Origin: Rahnella laticis
GTDB taxonomy: Bacteria; Pseudomonadota; Gammaproteobacteria; Enterobacterales; Enterobacteriaceae
Length of the DNA stretch: 64,000 bases
Assembly (NCBI RefSeq): GCF_015644585.1
Contig: NZ_JADOBI010000019.1
Coordinates: 1-64,000 of the forward strand
Direction: 5' to 3'
Numbering within the stretch: the first letter of the stretch is position 1; each line of letters begins with the position of its first letter. Positions 9,721 to 18,307 of this stretch are shown here, in pieces. A program made the translations under genes and the position numbers. The notes under the pieces were generated by a model. That model did no database searches, was not told the DNA's origin, and was given only the letters and a program-made list of their open reading frames with translations.

Positions 9721-10572
9721 ATGAAATTCTTACGCAACGTTCCTGCGTTTAAAACCGCCTGCGCCAGTCTTCTGGCGCTCGCGCTCTGCGCACCGGCTAT
9801 GGCGGCAACGCCCTGGCAGAAAATTACTCAACCGATTTCCGGCGCGCCGCAGGCAGTGGGAAGTTACGCCAACGGATGTCAGATTGGTGCACAACCTTTG
9901 CCGCTGAATTCACCGGATTATCAGGTAATGCGTACCGATCAGCGTCGTTATTTCGGCCAGCCGGATTTACTGGCGTTCATCACGCGACTCGGTACTCAGG
10001 CGCAGCAAAAAGGGCTGGGAACCATGCTGGTCGGCGATATGGCGATGCCTGCGGGCGGGCGTTTCAGCAGCGGACATGCCAGCCATCAGTCCGGGCTGGA
10101 TGTGGATATCTGGCTGCAACTGCCCCGTCAGCGCTGGAGCGAGCAGATGTTGCTGAAACCACAGCCTATCGATCTGGTCAGTGCTAACGGCAAATCTATT
10201 GTGCCGGGCCAGTGGCAACCGCGTATCGAAACGCTGATCAAAATGGCAGCGCAGGATAAAGACGTGGTGCGCATTTTTGTGAATGCGGCGATCAAACAAC
10301 AGCTTTGTCAGGATGCGGGCGCAGACCGTGAATGGCTGCACAAAGTGCGTCCGTGGTTTGGCCATCGTGCGCATATGCATGTGCGTCTGCGTTGCCCGGC
10401 AGGCAGTACCGAATGTGAAAATCAGGCTCCGCCGCCTCCGGGTGACGGATGTGGTGCCGAGCTGCAAAGCTGGTTCCTGCCACCGAAACCTCCGACAGGT
10501 AAACCGGTGAAATCTGAGCCACCTCCGCTGCCGCCAACGTGTCAGGCGCTGCTGGATAAACACGTTCTTTAA
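9721..10572 (+). CDS. mepA: penicillin-insensitive murein DD-endopeptidase MepA
   Basis: Periplasmic zinc metalloenzyme of the LAS family that cuts D-Ala-meso-DAP cross-links in peptidoglycan. The 283 residues begin with a signal peptide ending APAMA/ATPW. The zinc ligands are visible in [15 protein letters not shown] (His and Asp) and in the distal RAHMHVR motif. The Pro-rich C-terminus ([18 protein letters not shown]) carries Cys residues that probably form disulfides. It sits 7 bases after aroC with no strong ribosome site, suggesting translational coupling. Confidence 0.97.
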   Translation: MKFLRNVPAFKTACASLLALALCAPAMAATPWQKITQPISGAPQAVGSYANGCQIGAQPLPLNSPDYQVMRTDQRRYFGQPDLLAFITRLGTQAQQKGLGTMLVGDMAMPAGGRFSSGHASHQSGLDVDIWLQLPRQRWSEQMLLKPQPIDLVSANGKSIVPGQWQPRIETLIKMAAQDKDVVRIFVNAAIKQQLCQDAGADREWLHKVRPWFGHRAHMHVRLRCPAGSTECENQAPPPPGDGCGAELQSWFLPPKPPTGKPVKSEPPPLPPTCQALLDKHVL

Positions 10573-10619
10573 CAACGTTTCAATAACTCTTCGCCACGTA
10601 AAGCGGGACTGATAGAAAA

Positions 10620-11420
10620 ATGGACTGGTTGATTGTTGCCCCCTGGGTAGTAGGTGTTCTGTTTTTAGTCGCGTTAGTGGCGGGATTTATTGATTCAATC
10701 GCAGGCGGTGGCGGCCTTATCAGCCTGCCTGCATTGCTGGCAGCCGGGGTTTCTCCGGCTCAGGCGATTGCAACCAACAAGCTTTCGGCGGTAGGCGGTT
10801 CTTTCTCCGCCAGCCTGTATTTCGTGCGCCGGAAAGTGGTGGATCTTAACGATCAGAAGCTCAACATTGCCTGCACGTTTGTGGGTTCTGTACTGGGAGC
10901 GATCCTGATCCAGCGTTTACAGGCCGATATGCTGCGTCAGATCCTGCCGCTGCTGATCATCTGCATCGGGCTGTATTTCCTGCTGACCCCTAAACTGGGC
11001 GAAAGCGATCGCCAGCGGCGTCTTTCTGCGCTGCCTTATGCGCTGGTCGGCGGCGGCTGCGTCGGGTTTTATGATGGCTTTTTCGGCCCCGGTGCCGGTT
11101 CGTTTTACGCATTAGGCTTTGTGACGTTATGTGGTTTTAACCTCGCGAAAGCCACGGCGCACGCCAAGGTCCTGAACTTCACCTCAAACTTTGGTGGCCT
11201 GCTGTTCTTCATTTTGGGTGGCAAAGTGGTCTGGGGATTAGGATTTGTGATGATGGCAGGGCAGTTTATCGGCGCACGTCTCGGCGCGCGGATGGTACTC
11301 AGCAAAGGCCAGAAGATGATCCGCCCGATGGTGGTGGTGGTTTCCGTGGTGATGAGCTGTAAACTTATTTATGACAACCACGGTGCTGAAATCCACCAGT
11401 GGCTTGCCCTCCATATTTGA
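10620..11420 (+). CDS. yfcA: TSUP-family membrane transporter YfcA
   Basis: Integral membrane protein of 266 residues in the TSUP (TauE/SafE, DUF81) family, thought to export or import small sulfur-containing or organic anions; the substrate is unknown. It has about eight hydrophobic segments. Two internally related halves begin with the glycine-rich patches GFIDSIAGGGGLISLP and GFYDGFFGPGAGSF, typical of the family's inverted repeat. It lies between mepA and epmC in the conserved enterobacterial order. Confidence 0.94.
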   Translation: MDWLIVAPWVVGVLFLVALVAGFIDSIAGGGGLISLPALLAAGVSPAQAIATNKLSAVGGSFSASLYFVRRKVVDLNDQKLNIACTFVGSVLGAILIQRLQADMLRQILPLLIICIGLYFLLTPKLGESDRQRRLSALPYALVGGGCVGFYDGFFGPGAGSFYALGFVTLCGFNLAKATAHAKVLNFTSNFGGLLFFILGGKVVWGLGFVMMAGQFIGARLGARMVLSKGQKMIRPMVVVVSVVMSCKLIYDNHGAEIHQWLALHI

Positions 11421-11514
11421 AGCTGCAGAATGCTTGCCCGAAGTCATGAAATAGGTCATTCAACCAAGGGTATATTGTCGCCCCTGATCTTACTTACAGA
11501 GTTTCACAGCAAAT

Positions 11515-12072
11515 ATGTCTGATTCGACTGCAACACATAACTATCATCAATTGATGGACATTTTTGATTCCTGTTTCTTTGAGGAATTCAACGTGCGCCT
11601 GGTGAAAGGCGACGACGAACCGATCTACCTGCCCGCCGATGAGCAGGAAACGTTTAACCGCATTGTGTTTGCACACGGCTATTACGCCAGCGGGATGCAC
11701 GAGATTTCCCACTGGTGCGTCGCAGGCGCTGAACGCCGCAAGCTGGTGGATTTCGGTTACTGGTATTGCCCGGATGGCCGCGATGCGCAAACCCAAAGCG
11801 AATTCGAAAAAGTCGAAATCAAACCCCAGTCTTATGAATGGCTGTTCTGTGCCGCTGCCGGCTTTAATTTCAACGTGAGCTGTGACAACCTGAGCGGCGA
11901 TTGCGAACCAGACCGCGTGGGCTTCCAGAACAAAGTGCGTGAGGAAGTGCTCCGCATGCTGGATCAGGGCATCGCTGAAAGACCGGCGCGCTTTATTAAA
12001 GCGTTACAATCGTTTTACAATACCGCCCCTTTAACGCCTGCGGATTTCCCTGCGTTGCAGCCGATTGAATAA
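11515..12072 (+). CDS. epmC: elongation factor P hydroxylase EpmC
   Basis: Hydroxylates the beta-lysyl-lysine modification of elongation factor P after EpmA and EpmB have acted. The 185 residues match YfcM/EpmC. A metalloprotease-like HEISHW motif (62-67) provides iron ligands, and FGYWYCPDGRD is a conserved family block. A TATATT-type -10 element near 11470 suggests a separate promoter downstream of yfcA. The start at 11515 gives the expected MSDS-type N-terminus. Confidence 0.95.
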   Translation: MSDSTATHNYHQLMDIFDSCFFEEFNVRLVKGDDEPIYLPADEQETFNRIVFAHGYYASGMHEISHWCVAGAERRKLVDFGYWYCPDGRDAQTQSEFEKVEIKPQSYEWLFCAAAGFNFNVSCDNLSGDCEPDRVGFQNKVREEVLRMLDQGIAERPARFIKALQSFYNTAPLTPADFPALQPIE

Positions 12073-12102
12073 AAAAACAGAGTCCGGATACGAGGAAGAG
12101 TA

Positions 12103-12381
12103 ATGATCGCAGAATTTGAAACGCGGATTTTAACGCTGATCGACGACATGGTCGAAAGCGCCAGCGACGATGAATTATTTGCCAGTGGTTATCTGCGAGG
12201 CCATCTGACCGTCGCGGTTGCCGAGGCGGAAGAGAATGGCGAACATACCGCCGAAGCGCTGAAAATTCGTGTTCAGGATGGCCTGGATAAAGCCATCAAT
12301 GCCGGTGAATTATCACCGCGCGATCAGGCTCTGGTTCAGGGGATGTGGGAGACTTTGTATCAGGCTTCTTTACCAAACTAG
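12103..12381 (+). CDS. yfcL: YfcL family protein
   Basis: Acidic 92-residue cytoplasmic protein, predicted mainly helical, with no known biochemical role. It follows epmC by 30 bases behind a GAGGAAGAG ribosome site and is conserved there in enterobacteria, which suggests co-transcription and possibly a link to EF-P modification (inference). No Cys, membrane segment or catalytic motif is visible. It is convergent with mnmC across a bidirectional terminator. Confidence 0.92.
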   Translation: MIAEFETRILTLIDDMVESASDDELFASGYLRGHLTVAVAEAEENGEHTAEALKIRVQDGLDKAINAGELSPRDQALVQGMWETLYQASLPN

Positions 12382-12399
12382 CCGGGATTTCTGTAAAAA

Positions 12400-12434
12400 A
12401 AAGCGCAGCACGGTGTTACGGCTGCGCTTTTTTA
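12400..12434. terminator. bidirectional terminator between yfcL and mnmC
   Basis: AAAGCGCAGC and GCTGCGCTTT form a perfect 10-bp stem with an 11-base loop, flanked by A- and T-runs on either side. Confidence 0.92.
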
Positions 12435-12451
12435 TTGCCTGAAAAGGGCAA

Positions 12452-14482
12452 TCAGCGGGATTCGACCGGGCGGCCTTTGAGTAATTTTCTTACCCACATC
12501 CGGTTCGGATTCAGCGCGGCCAGCGTTTCACTGTCCAGCGGCAATGGCTCACCGGCAATCTGCGCGGCCAGCACTTCGGCACCGAGCGGCGCAGAACTCA
12601 GGCCACGCGAGCCGAGTGCGCCAAACAGGAAAAGATTCTCATGCACCGGCGCATTGGCGACCGGACGATGGCGCTGAACGTCGAGATCTAACTTCTGATA
12701 ACTTTCTAAAAGCGCCTCGTAATCGGAAACGGCCCCGATCATTGGCAGGTGATCGCGTGTGGCGCAACGCACGCCGTTCCGCGCCTGTGCGTCACTGACA
12801 TCCACGTCTTTCGGCCATTGTTGCTCCGGCAGACAGTTCAGCAAACGCTGACGGTTTTCCTGCTGATCGTCTTCGCGGTAATCCGTACATTTATCGGCGC
12901 GATGATAGCTGGCACCGATGCAATGATGCTGGTTGAGCGGGTTCACCGGCGTCAGGTAGCCGTCGTAGCACAACACTTGTCTGAGCTTGCTCAGTTCCGG
13001 CGTGGTGGGAATATGCGAAACCTGACCGCTGACCGCGTAGACCGGCAGCTTTTCACTTTGCACGAAATCAGTGATATCTGCGCCATTTGCCAGCACCACA
13101 GCCTGATGGCGGGTTTCATGCCCGTCGGCAAATTTCAGCGTCCAGCTTTCGTTTGCGTCGCGGCTTAATTCCGTGACCCGCTGGCGATAATGCAGCGCTA
13201 ATCCCTGCGTTTGCGCCAGTGCGAGCAGCGAGGCGGTCAGCTCCGCCGGGCATAACCATGCGCCAAGCGGATAGGTAATACCGCCGCTACCGCAAGGCAA
13301 TCCGCATAAGGCTTCGACATCGGTTTCACTCAGCCCTTTCGCCAGCCCTTCCGGCCAGTTGCCGCCCAAAATTCCGTTAATTTTGCCCTGACTTTTTTCG
13401 TCATATCCCAGTTGGGTAACACCGCTCCAGCCGTGATCAAAAGGCACGCCCAGCTTTTCCAGCTGGAAATACTGGCGACGGGCGAACGTAAAGGCATGTG
13501 CAAAGAACTGTTCCAGCGTGTCGCCCCGGCCATTGAGCAGCGGATAAACCGCGCCCTGACGGTTACCGGATGCGCCCAGCGCCGGTTTTTCATCGGCGCA
13601 GTACAGCGTTACGGCATAACCACGGCGCAACAGCGCCAGCGAAAGTACGGCACTGGCGACGCCGCCGCCAAGAATCGCAAATTCAGTGGCATTTTTAGCA
13701 GGCGGGCGGAAATACCACGGTGCAGGATGAGGAATATCAATTCCCGCGGGCAAAACGCCGGATAACATATGCCGCTTTTCACCGAATCCGGGCACTTTTG
13801 CGATGTCAAAACCCGCGTCCTGCAAGCCGCGACGCACAAAACCGGCGACCGTGAAAGTGGCGAACGTTCCCTGCGGGCGGGTCATTTTGGCCATCGAACG
13901 GAAGAGTTCTTCCGTCCACATGTCCGGATTCTTTGATGGCGCAAATCCGTCCAGGAACCAGGCATCGACCTGCTGATTCATACTGGTGTCACATGCAGGC
14001 AGCAGGGTAGTCACATCGCCAAACCACAGGTCGAGCGTGATGCGCCCGCCCGCGAGTAAAAGGCGGTGACAACCGGCGAACGGCATCGGCCATTGTTCGC
14101 AAAGCTCGGCGGAATACGCGGCCAGTTCAGGCCATTGCGCATGGGCAGCAGCCAGATCGCTGGCGGATAAGGGGAATTTTTCGTAGCTGATGAAATGCAG
14201 GCGTTGCAGCGTGGCGTCGGGGCTTTCAGCGCGGAAAGCATCGAACGCCTGCCACAGCGTCAGGAAGTTCAGCCCGGTGCCAAAACCGGTTTCGGCAATG
14301 ATGCAAAGCGGGCGAGGGTGGGCGGAAAAACGCGCCGGAAAATGGTTGCCATTCAGAAAGACATGACGTGTTTCCAACAAGCCGTCCTGATTGGAAAAAT
14401 AGACGTCATCAAAATGTCGGGAAACAGGTGTACCCTGTTCGTTCCAGCTTAATTCAGCCGGCGTGATCGGGTTATGGCTCAC
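12452..14482 (-). CDS. mnmC: bifunctional tRNA mnm5s2U biosynthesis protein MnmC
   Basis: Acts at the wobble uridine of certain tRNAs. The C-terminal FAD oxidase removes the carboxymethyl group from cmnm5(s2)U and the N-terminal methyltransferase then makes mnm5(s2)U. The N-terminal domain (1-240) has a SAM site ([11 protein letters not shown]) and [12 protein letters not shown]. The C-terminal domain starts with a Rossmann FAD motif ([13 protein letters not shown]). The GTG at 14482 behind AGAGAG gives the family start ([10 protein letters not shown]) and 676 residues; the frame extends 20 codons upstream without similarity. It is divergent from fabB. Confidence 0.96.
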   Translation of the reverse strand: MSHNPITPAELSWNEQGTPVSRHFDDVYFSNQDGLLETRHVFLNGNHFPARFSAHPRPLCIIAETGFGTGLNFLTLWQAFDAFRAESPDATLQRLHFISYEKFPLSASDLAAAHAQWPELAAYSAELCEQWPMPFAGCHRLLLAGGRITLDLWFGDVTTLLPACDTSMNQQVDAWFLDGFAPSKNPDMWTEELFRSMAKMTRPQGTFATFTVAGFVRRGLQDAGFDIAKVPGFGEKRHMLSGVLPAGIDIPHPAPWYFRPPAKNATEFAILGGGVASAVLSLALLRRGYAVTLYCADEKPALGASGNRQGAVYPLLNGRGDTLEQFFAHAFTFARRQYFQLEKLGVPFDHGWSGVTQLGYDEKSQGKINGILGGNWPEGLAKGLSETDVEALCGLPCGSGGITYPLGAWLCPAELTASLLALAQTQGLALHYRQRVTELSRDANESWTLKFADGHETRHQAVVLANGADITDFVQSEKLPVYAVSGQVSHIPTTPELSKLRQVLCYDGYLTPVNPLNQHHCIGASYHRADKCTDYREDDQQENRQRLLNCLPEQQWPKDVDVSDAQARNGVRCATRDHLPMIGAVSDYEALLESYQKLDLDVQRHRPVANAPVHENLFLFGALGSRGLSSAPLGAEVLAAQIAGEPLPLDSETLAALNPNRMWVRKLLKGRPVESR

Positions 14483-14568
14483 GTGAAACTCTCTCAGTTC
14501 AAGGCGATGCCGGAGTTTAACGCTGCGTTTGACCTCGCGCAAATTTACCGCGATTTACACAAGGAATT

Positions 14569-14585
14569 GCTGATCGGACTTGTTC
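14569..14585 (+). promoter_or_regulatory. FadR activator site candidate of fabB
   Basis: GCTGATCGGACTTGTTC is essentially the FadR site known upstream of E. coli fabB, where FadR activates transcription. It lies about 70 bases before the fabB start, next to the FabR-like palindrome. Confidence 0.8.
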
Positions 14586-14586
14586 G

Positions 14587-14602
14587 GCGTACAACTGTAC
14601 GC
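14587..14602. promoter_or_regulatory. FabR operator candidate of fabB
   Basis: GCGTACAACTGTACGC is an imperfect palindrome matching the FabR operator of fabA/fabB. FabR represses unsaturated fatty acid synthesis when unsaturated acyl thioesters are abundant. Confidence 0.8.
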
Positions 14603-14651
14603 TAGAGTGCGTGACGAAATCCCAAATGGTGAATAGTACAAGAGGTATTAA

Positions 14652-15872
14652 ATGAAACGTGCAGTGATTACTGGCCTGGGTATCATCTCGAGCATCGGTA
14701 ACAACAAGCAGGAAGTTCTTGCATCTCTGCAGGAAGGTCGCTCTGGGATCACCTTCTCGCAAGAGCTGAAAGATGCCGGGATGCGTAGTCACGTCTGGGG
14801 TGATGTCAAATTAGACACCGCAGGCCTTATCGATCGTAAGATTGTGCGTTTCATGAGTGATGCCTCGATCTACGCTTACCTTTCCATGCAACAGGCGATT
14901 GAAGACTCCGGTCTGACCCCTGAAATGGTTTCTAACGAACGTACCGGCCTGATTGCAGGTTCCGGCGGCGGTTCTCCACGCAACCAGGTTGCGGGTTCCG
15001 ACGGCATGCGTGCCAAAGGCCTGCGCGGCGTTGGCCCTTACATGGTGACCAAAGCGATGGCTTCCGGCGTTTCTGCCTGCCTGGCAACCCCGTTCAAAAT
15101 TCGTGGCGTTAACTATTCCATCAGCTCTGCCTGCGCAACCTCTGCTCACTGCATCGGTAACGCGGTAGAAATGATTCAGCTCGGCAAACAGGACGTTGTC
15201 TTTGCCGGTGGCGGTGAAGAACTGTGCTGGGAAATGGCGTGTGAGTTCGACGCGATGGGCGCATTATCCACCAGCTACAACGAAACCCCTGAAAAAGCCT
15301 CCCGTACCTACGACAAAGCGCGTGACGGTTTCGTCATTGCAGGCGGCGGCGGTATGGTCGTGGTTGAAGAGCTGGAACACGCTCTGGCACGTGGCGCACA
15401 TATCTACGCAGAAATCGTTGGCTACGGCGCAACGTCTGACGGCGCAGACATGGTAGCTCCATCTGGCGAAGGCGCAGTGCGTTGCATGAAAATGGCAATG
15501 AACGGCGTGGATACCCCAATCGATTACGTTAACGTTCACGGGACTTCTACCCCTGTCGGCGACGTGAAAGAACTGGGTGCAATCCGTGAAGTGTTCGGTT
15601 CCAAAACTCCGGCACTGTCTTCCACCAAAGCCATGACCGGTCACTCTCTGGGTGCCGCGGGCGTGCAGGAAGCTATCTACACCTTGCTGATGGCTGAACA
15701 CGGTTTCATCGCGCCAAGCATCAACATCGAAAACCTCGATGAGCAGGCAGAAGGCATGGACATCATCACTAAACCGACTCAGCGCGAGCTGACGACTGTG
15801 ATGTCCAACAGCTTCGGCTTCGGTGGTACCAACGCCACTCTGGTGATGCGTAAGCTGAAAAACGACAAATAA
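14652..15872 (+). CDS. fabB: beta-ketoacyl-ACP synthase I FabB
   Basis: Elongating condensing enzyme of type II fatty acid synthesis, needed for unsaturated fatty acids. The 406 residues equal the E. coli length. The catalytic triad is visible as Cys161 in SSACATS, His296 in [10 protein letters not shown] and His331 in TGHSLGAAG. The glycine-rich FGFGGTNAT block near the C-terminus is typical. The ATG at 14652 follows an AGAGGT site. Adjacent FadR- and FabR-like operators upstream indicate dual control by acyl-CoA and by unsaturated acyl thioesters. A terminator follows. Confidence 0.98.
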   Translation: MKRAVITGLGIISSIGNNKQEVLASLQEGRSGITFSQELKDAGMRSHVWGDVKLDTAGLIDRKIVRFMSDASIYAYLSMQQAIEDSGLTPEMVSNERTGLIAGSGGGSPRNQVAGSDGMRAKGLRGVGPYMVTKAMASGVSACLATPFKIRGVNYSISSACATSAHCIGNAVEMIQLGKQDVVFAGGGEELCWEMACEFDAMGALSTSYNETPEKASRTYDKARDGFVIAGGGGMVVVEELEHALARGAHIYAEIVGYGATSDGADMVAPSGEGAVRCMKMAMNGVDTPIDYVNVHGTSTPVGDVKELGAIREVFGSKTPALSSTKAMTGHSLGAAGVQEAIYTLLMAEHGFIAPSINIENLDEQAEGMDIITKPTQRELTTVMSNSFGFGGTNATLVMRKLKNDK

Positions 15873-15896
15873 TTCCTGTCGTTAAGCCATAAATTG

Positions 15897-15921
15897 AAGC
15901 CCGCTTAATGCGGGCTTTTTA
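15897..15921 (+). terminator. rho-independent terminator of fabB
   Basis: AAGCCCGC and GCGGGCTT pair as an 8-bp stem with a 5-base loop, followed by a T-run. It directly abuts repeat copy 1. Confidence 0.9.
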
Positions 15922-16043
15922 TATCCTTCATCCTTCAAGCCGCCTCTGCGTTGGCTTCGTTCGTTCACCCCGGTCACTTACTTCAGTAAGCTCCCGGGTT
16001 CATTCACTTGCCGCCTTGATGCAACTCGAATGATTTTGGATAT
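15921..16043 (+). repeat. dispersed palindromic element, copy 1
   Basis: This 123-bp element starts ATATCC and ends GGATAT. It has imperfect terminal inverted repeats, a conserved GCCTCTGCGTTGGC block near the left end, a central hairpin around CTTACTTCAGTAAG flanked by CCCGG/CCCGGG, and TTGCCGCCTTGATGCAA near the right end. Related copies are at 56501 (same orientation) and 47099 (opposite). It resembles a non-autonomous palindromic (ERIC/MITE-like) intergenic repeat but is not ERIC by sequence. Confidence 0.85.
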
Positions 16044-16100
16044 CTAATCCAACATTTCAGGTACAATTTCGCCGGTTATTATTTTCACCTTGTTGACATA

Positions 16101-16574
16101 ATGCTCTCACTCCAACGCCTTCATCACCGACATCGGCACTTCCCGGCCTGGCTGGGTATTGTGGCGATTTTGATGTTGTTTATCGCACCGGTGGTTTCTA
16201 AATCACGGGTGGCTGAGGGTGCGCAGCACATGATGATGCCCGGAATGGTGATGTCCGATATGGACATGCCGGACGGGGAAATGGCTGACATGGCGTTGTC
16301 AGACACCGAAACATCAGGTGAACATTGCCATCCGCAAGCCTGTAAAACGGCGCAACATGACACCGTGAAAGGGTTGCTTTCCGGCGATATGAGCGATGCT
16401 GCCTGCGGTTATTGTGTGCTGCTGGCGCATTTACCGCTGCTCGGTTTACAGGCCATGCCGATGCTCTGGTCGCTGGAGCTTTCCAGCCGTGCGCCTCCGC
16501 GTTCTCTCAAACAACGTTATGTACCTTCGCTGTTCTTTACCGATTCACAACCCCGCGCTCCGCCTGTTTTCTGA
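16101..16574 (+). CDS. DUF2946-like small Met/His-rich exported protein
   Basis: A 157-residue protein with one N-terminal hydrophobic segment (about 18-34) acting as signal or anchor, then an unusually Met/Asp-rich stretch (about 43-65; runs such as MMMPGMVM and MDMPDGEMADM). CHPQAC and CGYC Cys pairs and a second hydrophobic segment follow. This layout fits the DUF2946 family, often found beside metal-related TonB receptors and PepSY proteins. The Met, His and Cys clusters suggest periplasmic copper or silver binding (inference). It probably forms an operon with the next gene. The start is uncertain because no strong ribosome site precedes 16101. Confidence 0.75.
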   Translation: MLSLQRLHHRHRHFPAWLGIVAILMLFIAPVVSKSRVAEGAQHMMMPGMVMSDMDMPDGEMADMALSDTETSGEHCHPQACKTAQHDTVKGLLSGDMSDAACGYCVLLAHLPLLGLQAMPMLWSLELSSRAPPRSLKQRYVPSLFFTDSQPRAPPVF

Positions 16575-16662
16575 TCTTCCCTTTTTAAGCCATTCCTTTT
16601 CAGGTTAACGACGATTTTTCGCCGTTAGCGATGTGCTATTTGAAATTCAGGAAATCAGATTT

Positions 16663-18141
16663 ATGAACCAGCCTGCAAATCTGCGTGCAAACGCGGGTGA
16701 AAAACTGTCTGCGCAAACCGCGTTTCTGGCCCTGCTGCGGCGGCTGCATTTTTATATTGGTCTGTTTGTCGGGCCGTTTATTTTCGTCGCTGCGCTGACC
16801 GGCACGCTGTATGTGCTGACGCCGCAGTTCGAAAATTACCTGTATGCTGACGCGCTATTCACCGATTCACAGGGTGCATCACAGCCGCTTTCACGCCAGA
16901 CAGAGGCGGCGATAAACGTGGCGGGGGTAAATCCAAAAATTTATGCCGTCAGACCCGCGCCGGAACGCGGAGATACCACGCGGGTGATGTTTTCTGATCC
17001 GCAGCTGGGCGCGTCCAAAAGCCGGGCAATATTCATCGACCCGGTGACGCTGGCGGTAAAAGGCGAAATGACAGTTTACGGAACCAGCGGGATTCTGCCG
17101 TTCCGCACCTGGCTGGATGATTTACATCGCGGGCTGTTACTGGGCGATATTGGCCGCGTGTACAGTGAACTGGCCGCCTCGTGGTTATGGGTAGCCGCGC
17201 TGGGCGGCGTCGTTCTCTGGTTCACCGGACGCAGAAAACCCCGAACGTCACGCAAGCTGAGCGAAAAAATTGAAAAGCAGCAGCGCAGCCGCCACTGGCA
17301 CAGCACGCTGGGCGTGATTCTGCTGGCCGGACTGTTGTTCTTTTCCGCGACGGGGCTGACGTGGTCGCAGTGGGCAGGGGACAATATCGGTGTCTTGCGT
17401 GCCTACATGGGCTGGATGACACCGGCGGTCAAAACCAGTTTATCTCCTGAGTTAGTGGCTGCCCCGGCAGACGAACATGCAGAACATCATGCACATATGG
17501 CCGACATGCCCGATATGCCTGGTATGGACATGTCGGGTGATGTGATGCCCGCCGCACCGGCCACTGTGGCGGTTTCCACGCTCACTTTCGATGGCGTTGT
17601 TCAGGCGGCAAGGGCGTCAGGTATTGAGGCGCACCGGATAGAAATCCGCCCGGCTTATACCGCCGGTAAAGCGTGGACGGTGACGGAAGTTGACCGCAGC
17701 TGGCCGACACAGGTTGATGCGGTTTCCGTGGATCCGGCTTCATTACAGATTACCGATCACGTGCGTTTTGCGGACTTCCCGCTGCTGGCGAAACTCACGC
17801 GCTGGGGCGTTGATGCTCACATGGGCATCCTGTTTGGCGTCTGGAATCAGGTCATTCTGGTTGCCTTTGGCACCGGGCTTTGCGCGATGATTGCTTGGGG
17901 ATACCGGTTGTGGTGGCTGCGCCGTCAGGGCGATGCCGGCAGCAGCAGCCCGGCCATCACCTTGTTGCAAACCTGGAAACGGGTGCCTTTTGCCCTGCAA
18001 TGCCCGATAGCGCTGGTCACTCTGGGTTTAGCCATTTCATTGCCGGTCATGGGCGGCAGCCTGCTGATATTCCTGATGATTGATATTGTGCGTTGGCAGC
18101 GTCAGAAAAAGGCGCTGAAAACGGCCTCAGCCCTGAGCTGA
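16663..18141 (+). CDS. PepSY-associated TM helix (PiuB-like) membrane protein with Met/His-rich insert
   Basis: A 492-residue inner-membrane protein of the PepSY_TM/PiuB group, linked to iron or copper handling and ferric-chelate reduction in some bacteria. Hydrophobic helices are at about 33-55, 178-196, 217-236 and 390-415, with two more near the C-terminus. The first has the family pattern RRLHFYIGLFVGPF. A large periplasmic loop holds a Met/His/Asp-rich tract (about 275-300; HAEHHAHMADMPDM) echoing the upstream protein. The ATG at 16663 follows CAGGAAA; a GTG at 16633 is less likely. The terminator at 18129 overlaps the gene end. Confidence 0.85.
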   Translation: MNQPANLRANAGEKLSAQTAFLALLRRLHFYIGLFVGPFIFVAALTGTLYVLTPQFENYLYADALFTDSQGASQPLSRQTEAAINVAGVNPKIYAVRPAPERGDTTRVMFSDPQLGASKSRAIFIDPVTLAVKGEMTVYGTSGILPFRTWLDDLHRGLLLGDIGRVYSELAASWLWVAALGGVVLWFTGRRKPRTSRKLSEKIEKQQRSRHWHSTLGVILLAGLLFFSATGLTWSQWAGDNIGVLRAYMGWMTPAVKTSLSPELVAAPADEHAEHHAHMADMPDMPGMDMSGDVMPAAPATVAVSTLTFDGVVQAARASGIEAHRIEIRPAYTAGKAWTVTEVDRSWPTQVDAVSVDPASLQITDHVRFADFPLLAKLTRWGVDAHMGILFGVWNQVILVAFGTGLCAMIAWGYRLWWLRRQGDAGSSSPAITLLQTWKRVPFALQCPIALVTLGLAISLPVMGGSLLIFLMIDIVRWQRQKKALKTASALS

Positions 18142-18155
18142 ATTCGGGCTTTTTT
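18129..18155 (+). terminator. terminator overlapping the PepSY gene end
   Basis: AGCCC and GGGCT form a 5-bp stem with a 12-base loop followed by five further T; the stop codon lies in the loop. It is weaker than the second terminator 16 bases on. Confidence 0.6.
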
Positions 18156-18170
18156 GAGGTGAATTCCCTT

Positions 18171-18203
18171 CCGGCACTGCAATATTTGCAGTGCCGGTTT
18201 TTT
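18171..18203 (+). terminator. strong rho-independent terminator after the PepSY gene
   Basis: CCGGCACTGCAA and TTGCAGTGCCGG form a perfect 12-bp stem with loop TAT, followed by six T. Confidence 0.92.
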
Positions 18204-18207
18204 ATTT

Positions 18208-18296
18208 GCGCGATGCCTCGGGGAAATCACTTTTGGAGTGGCAGCAATTAATTTCTTCGGGTAACGTCAGCGCATCGGATAACCGGCTTTTTTGAT
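18208..18296 (+). ncRNA. candidate structured leader RNA of the ybiR-like gene
   Basis: Between the terminator and the next gene an RNA can fold with an outer helix CGATGC (18211-18216) with GCATCG (18272-18277). Inside is a helix GAAAT (18223-18227) with ATTTC (18251-18255), enclosing a hairpin CACT (18228-18231) with AGTG (18237-18240). A CTTCGGGTAACGTC stretch is left unpaired. A short CGG/CCG hairpin and a run of T (18288-18293) follow 12 bases before the start codon. The architecture looks like a cation riboswitch or attenuator, but I cannot assign a class from memory. Confidence 0.4.
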
Positions 18297-18307
18297 TAAG
18301 AAAAACC

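Noticed and set aside
8577-9737. 386-codon minus-strand open frame
   Set aside because: It covers aroC in antisense with atypical His/Phe-rich composition; aroC is unmistakable on the other strand.
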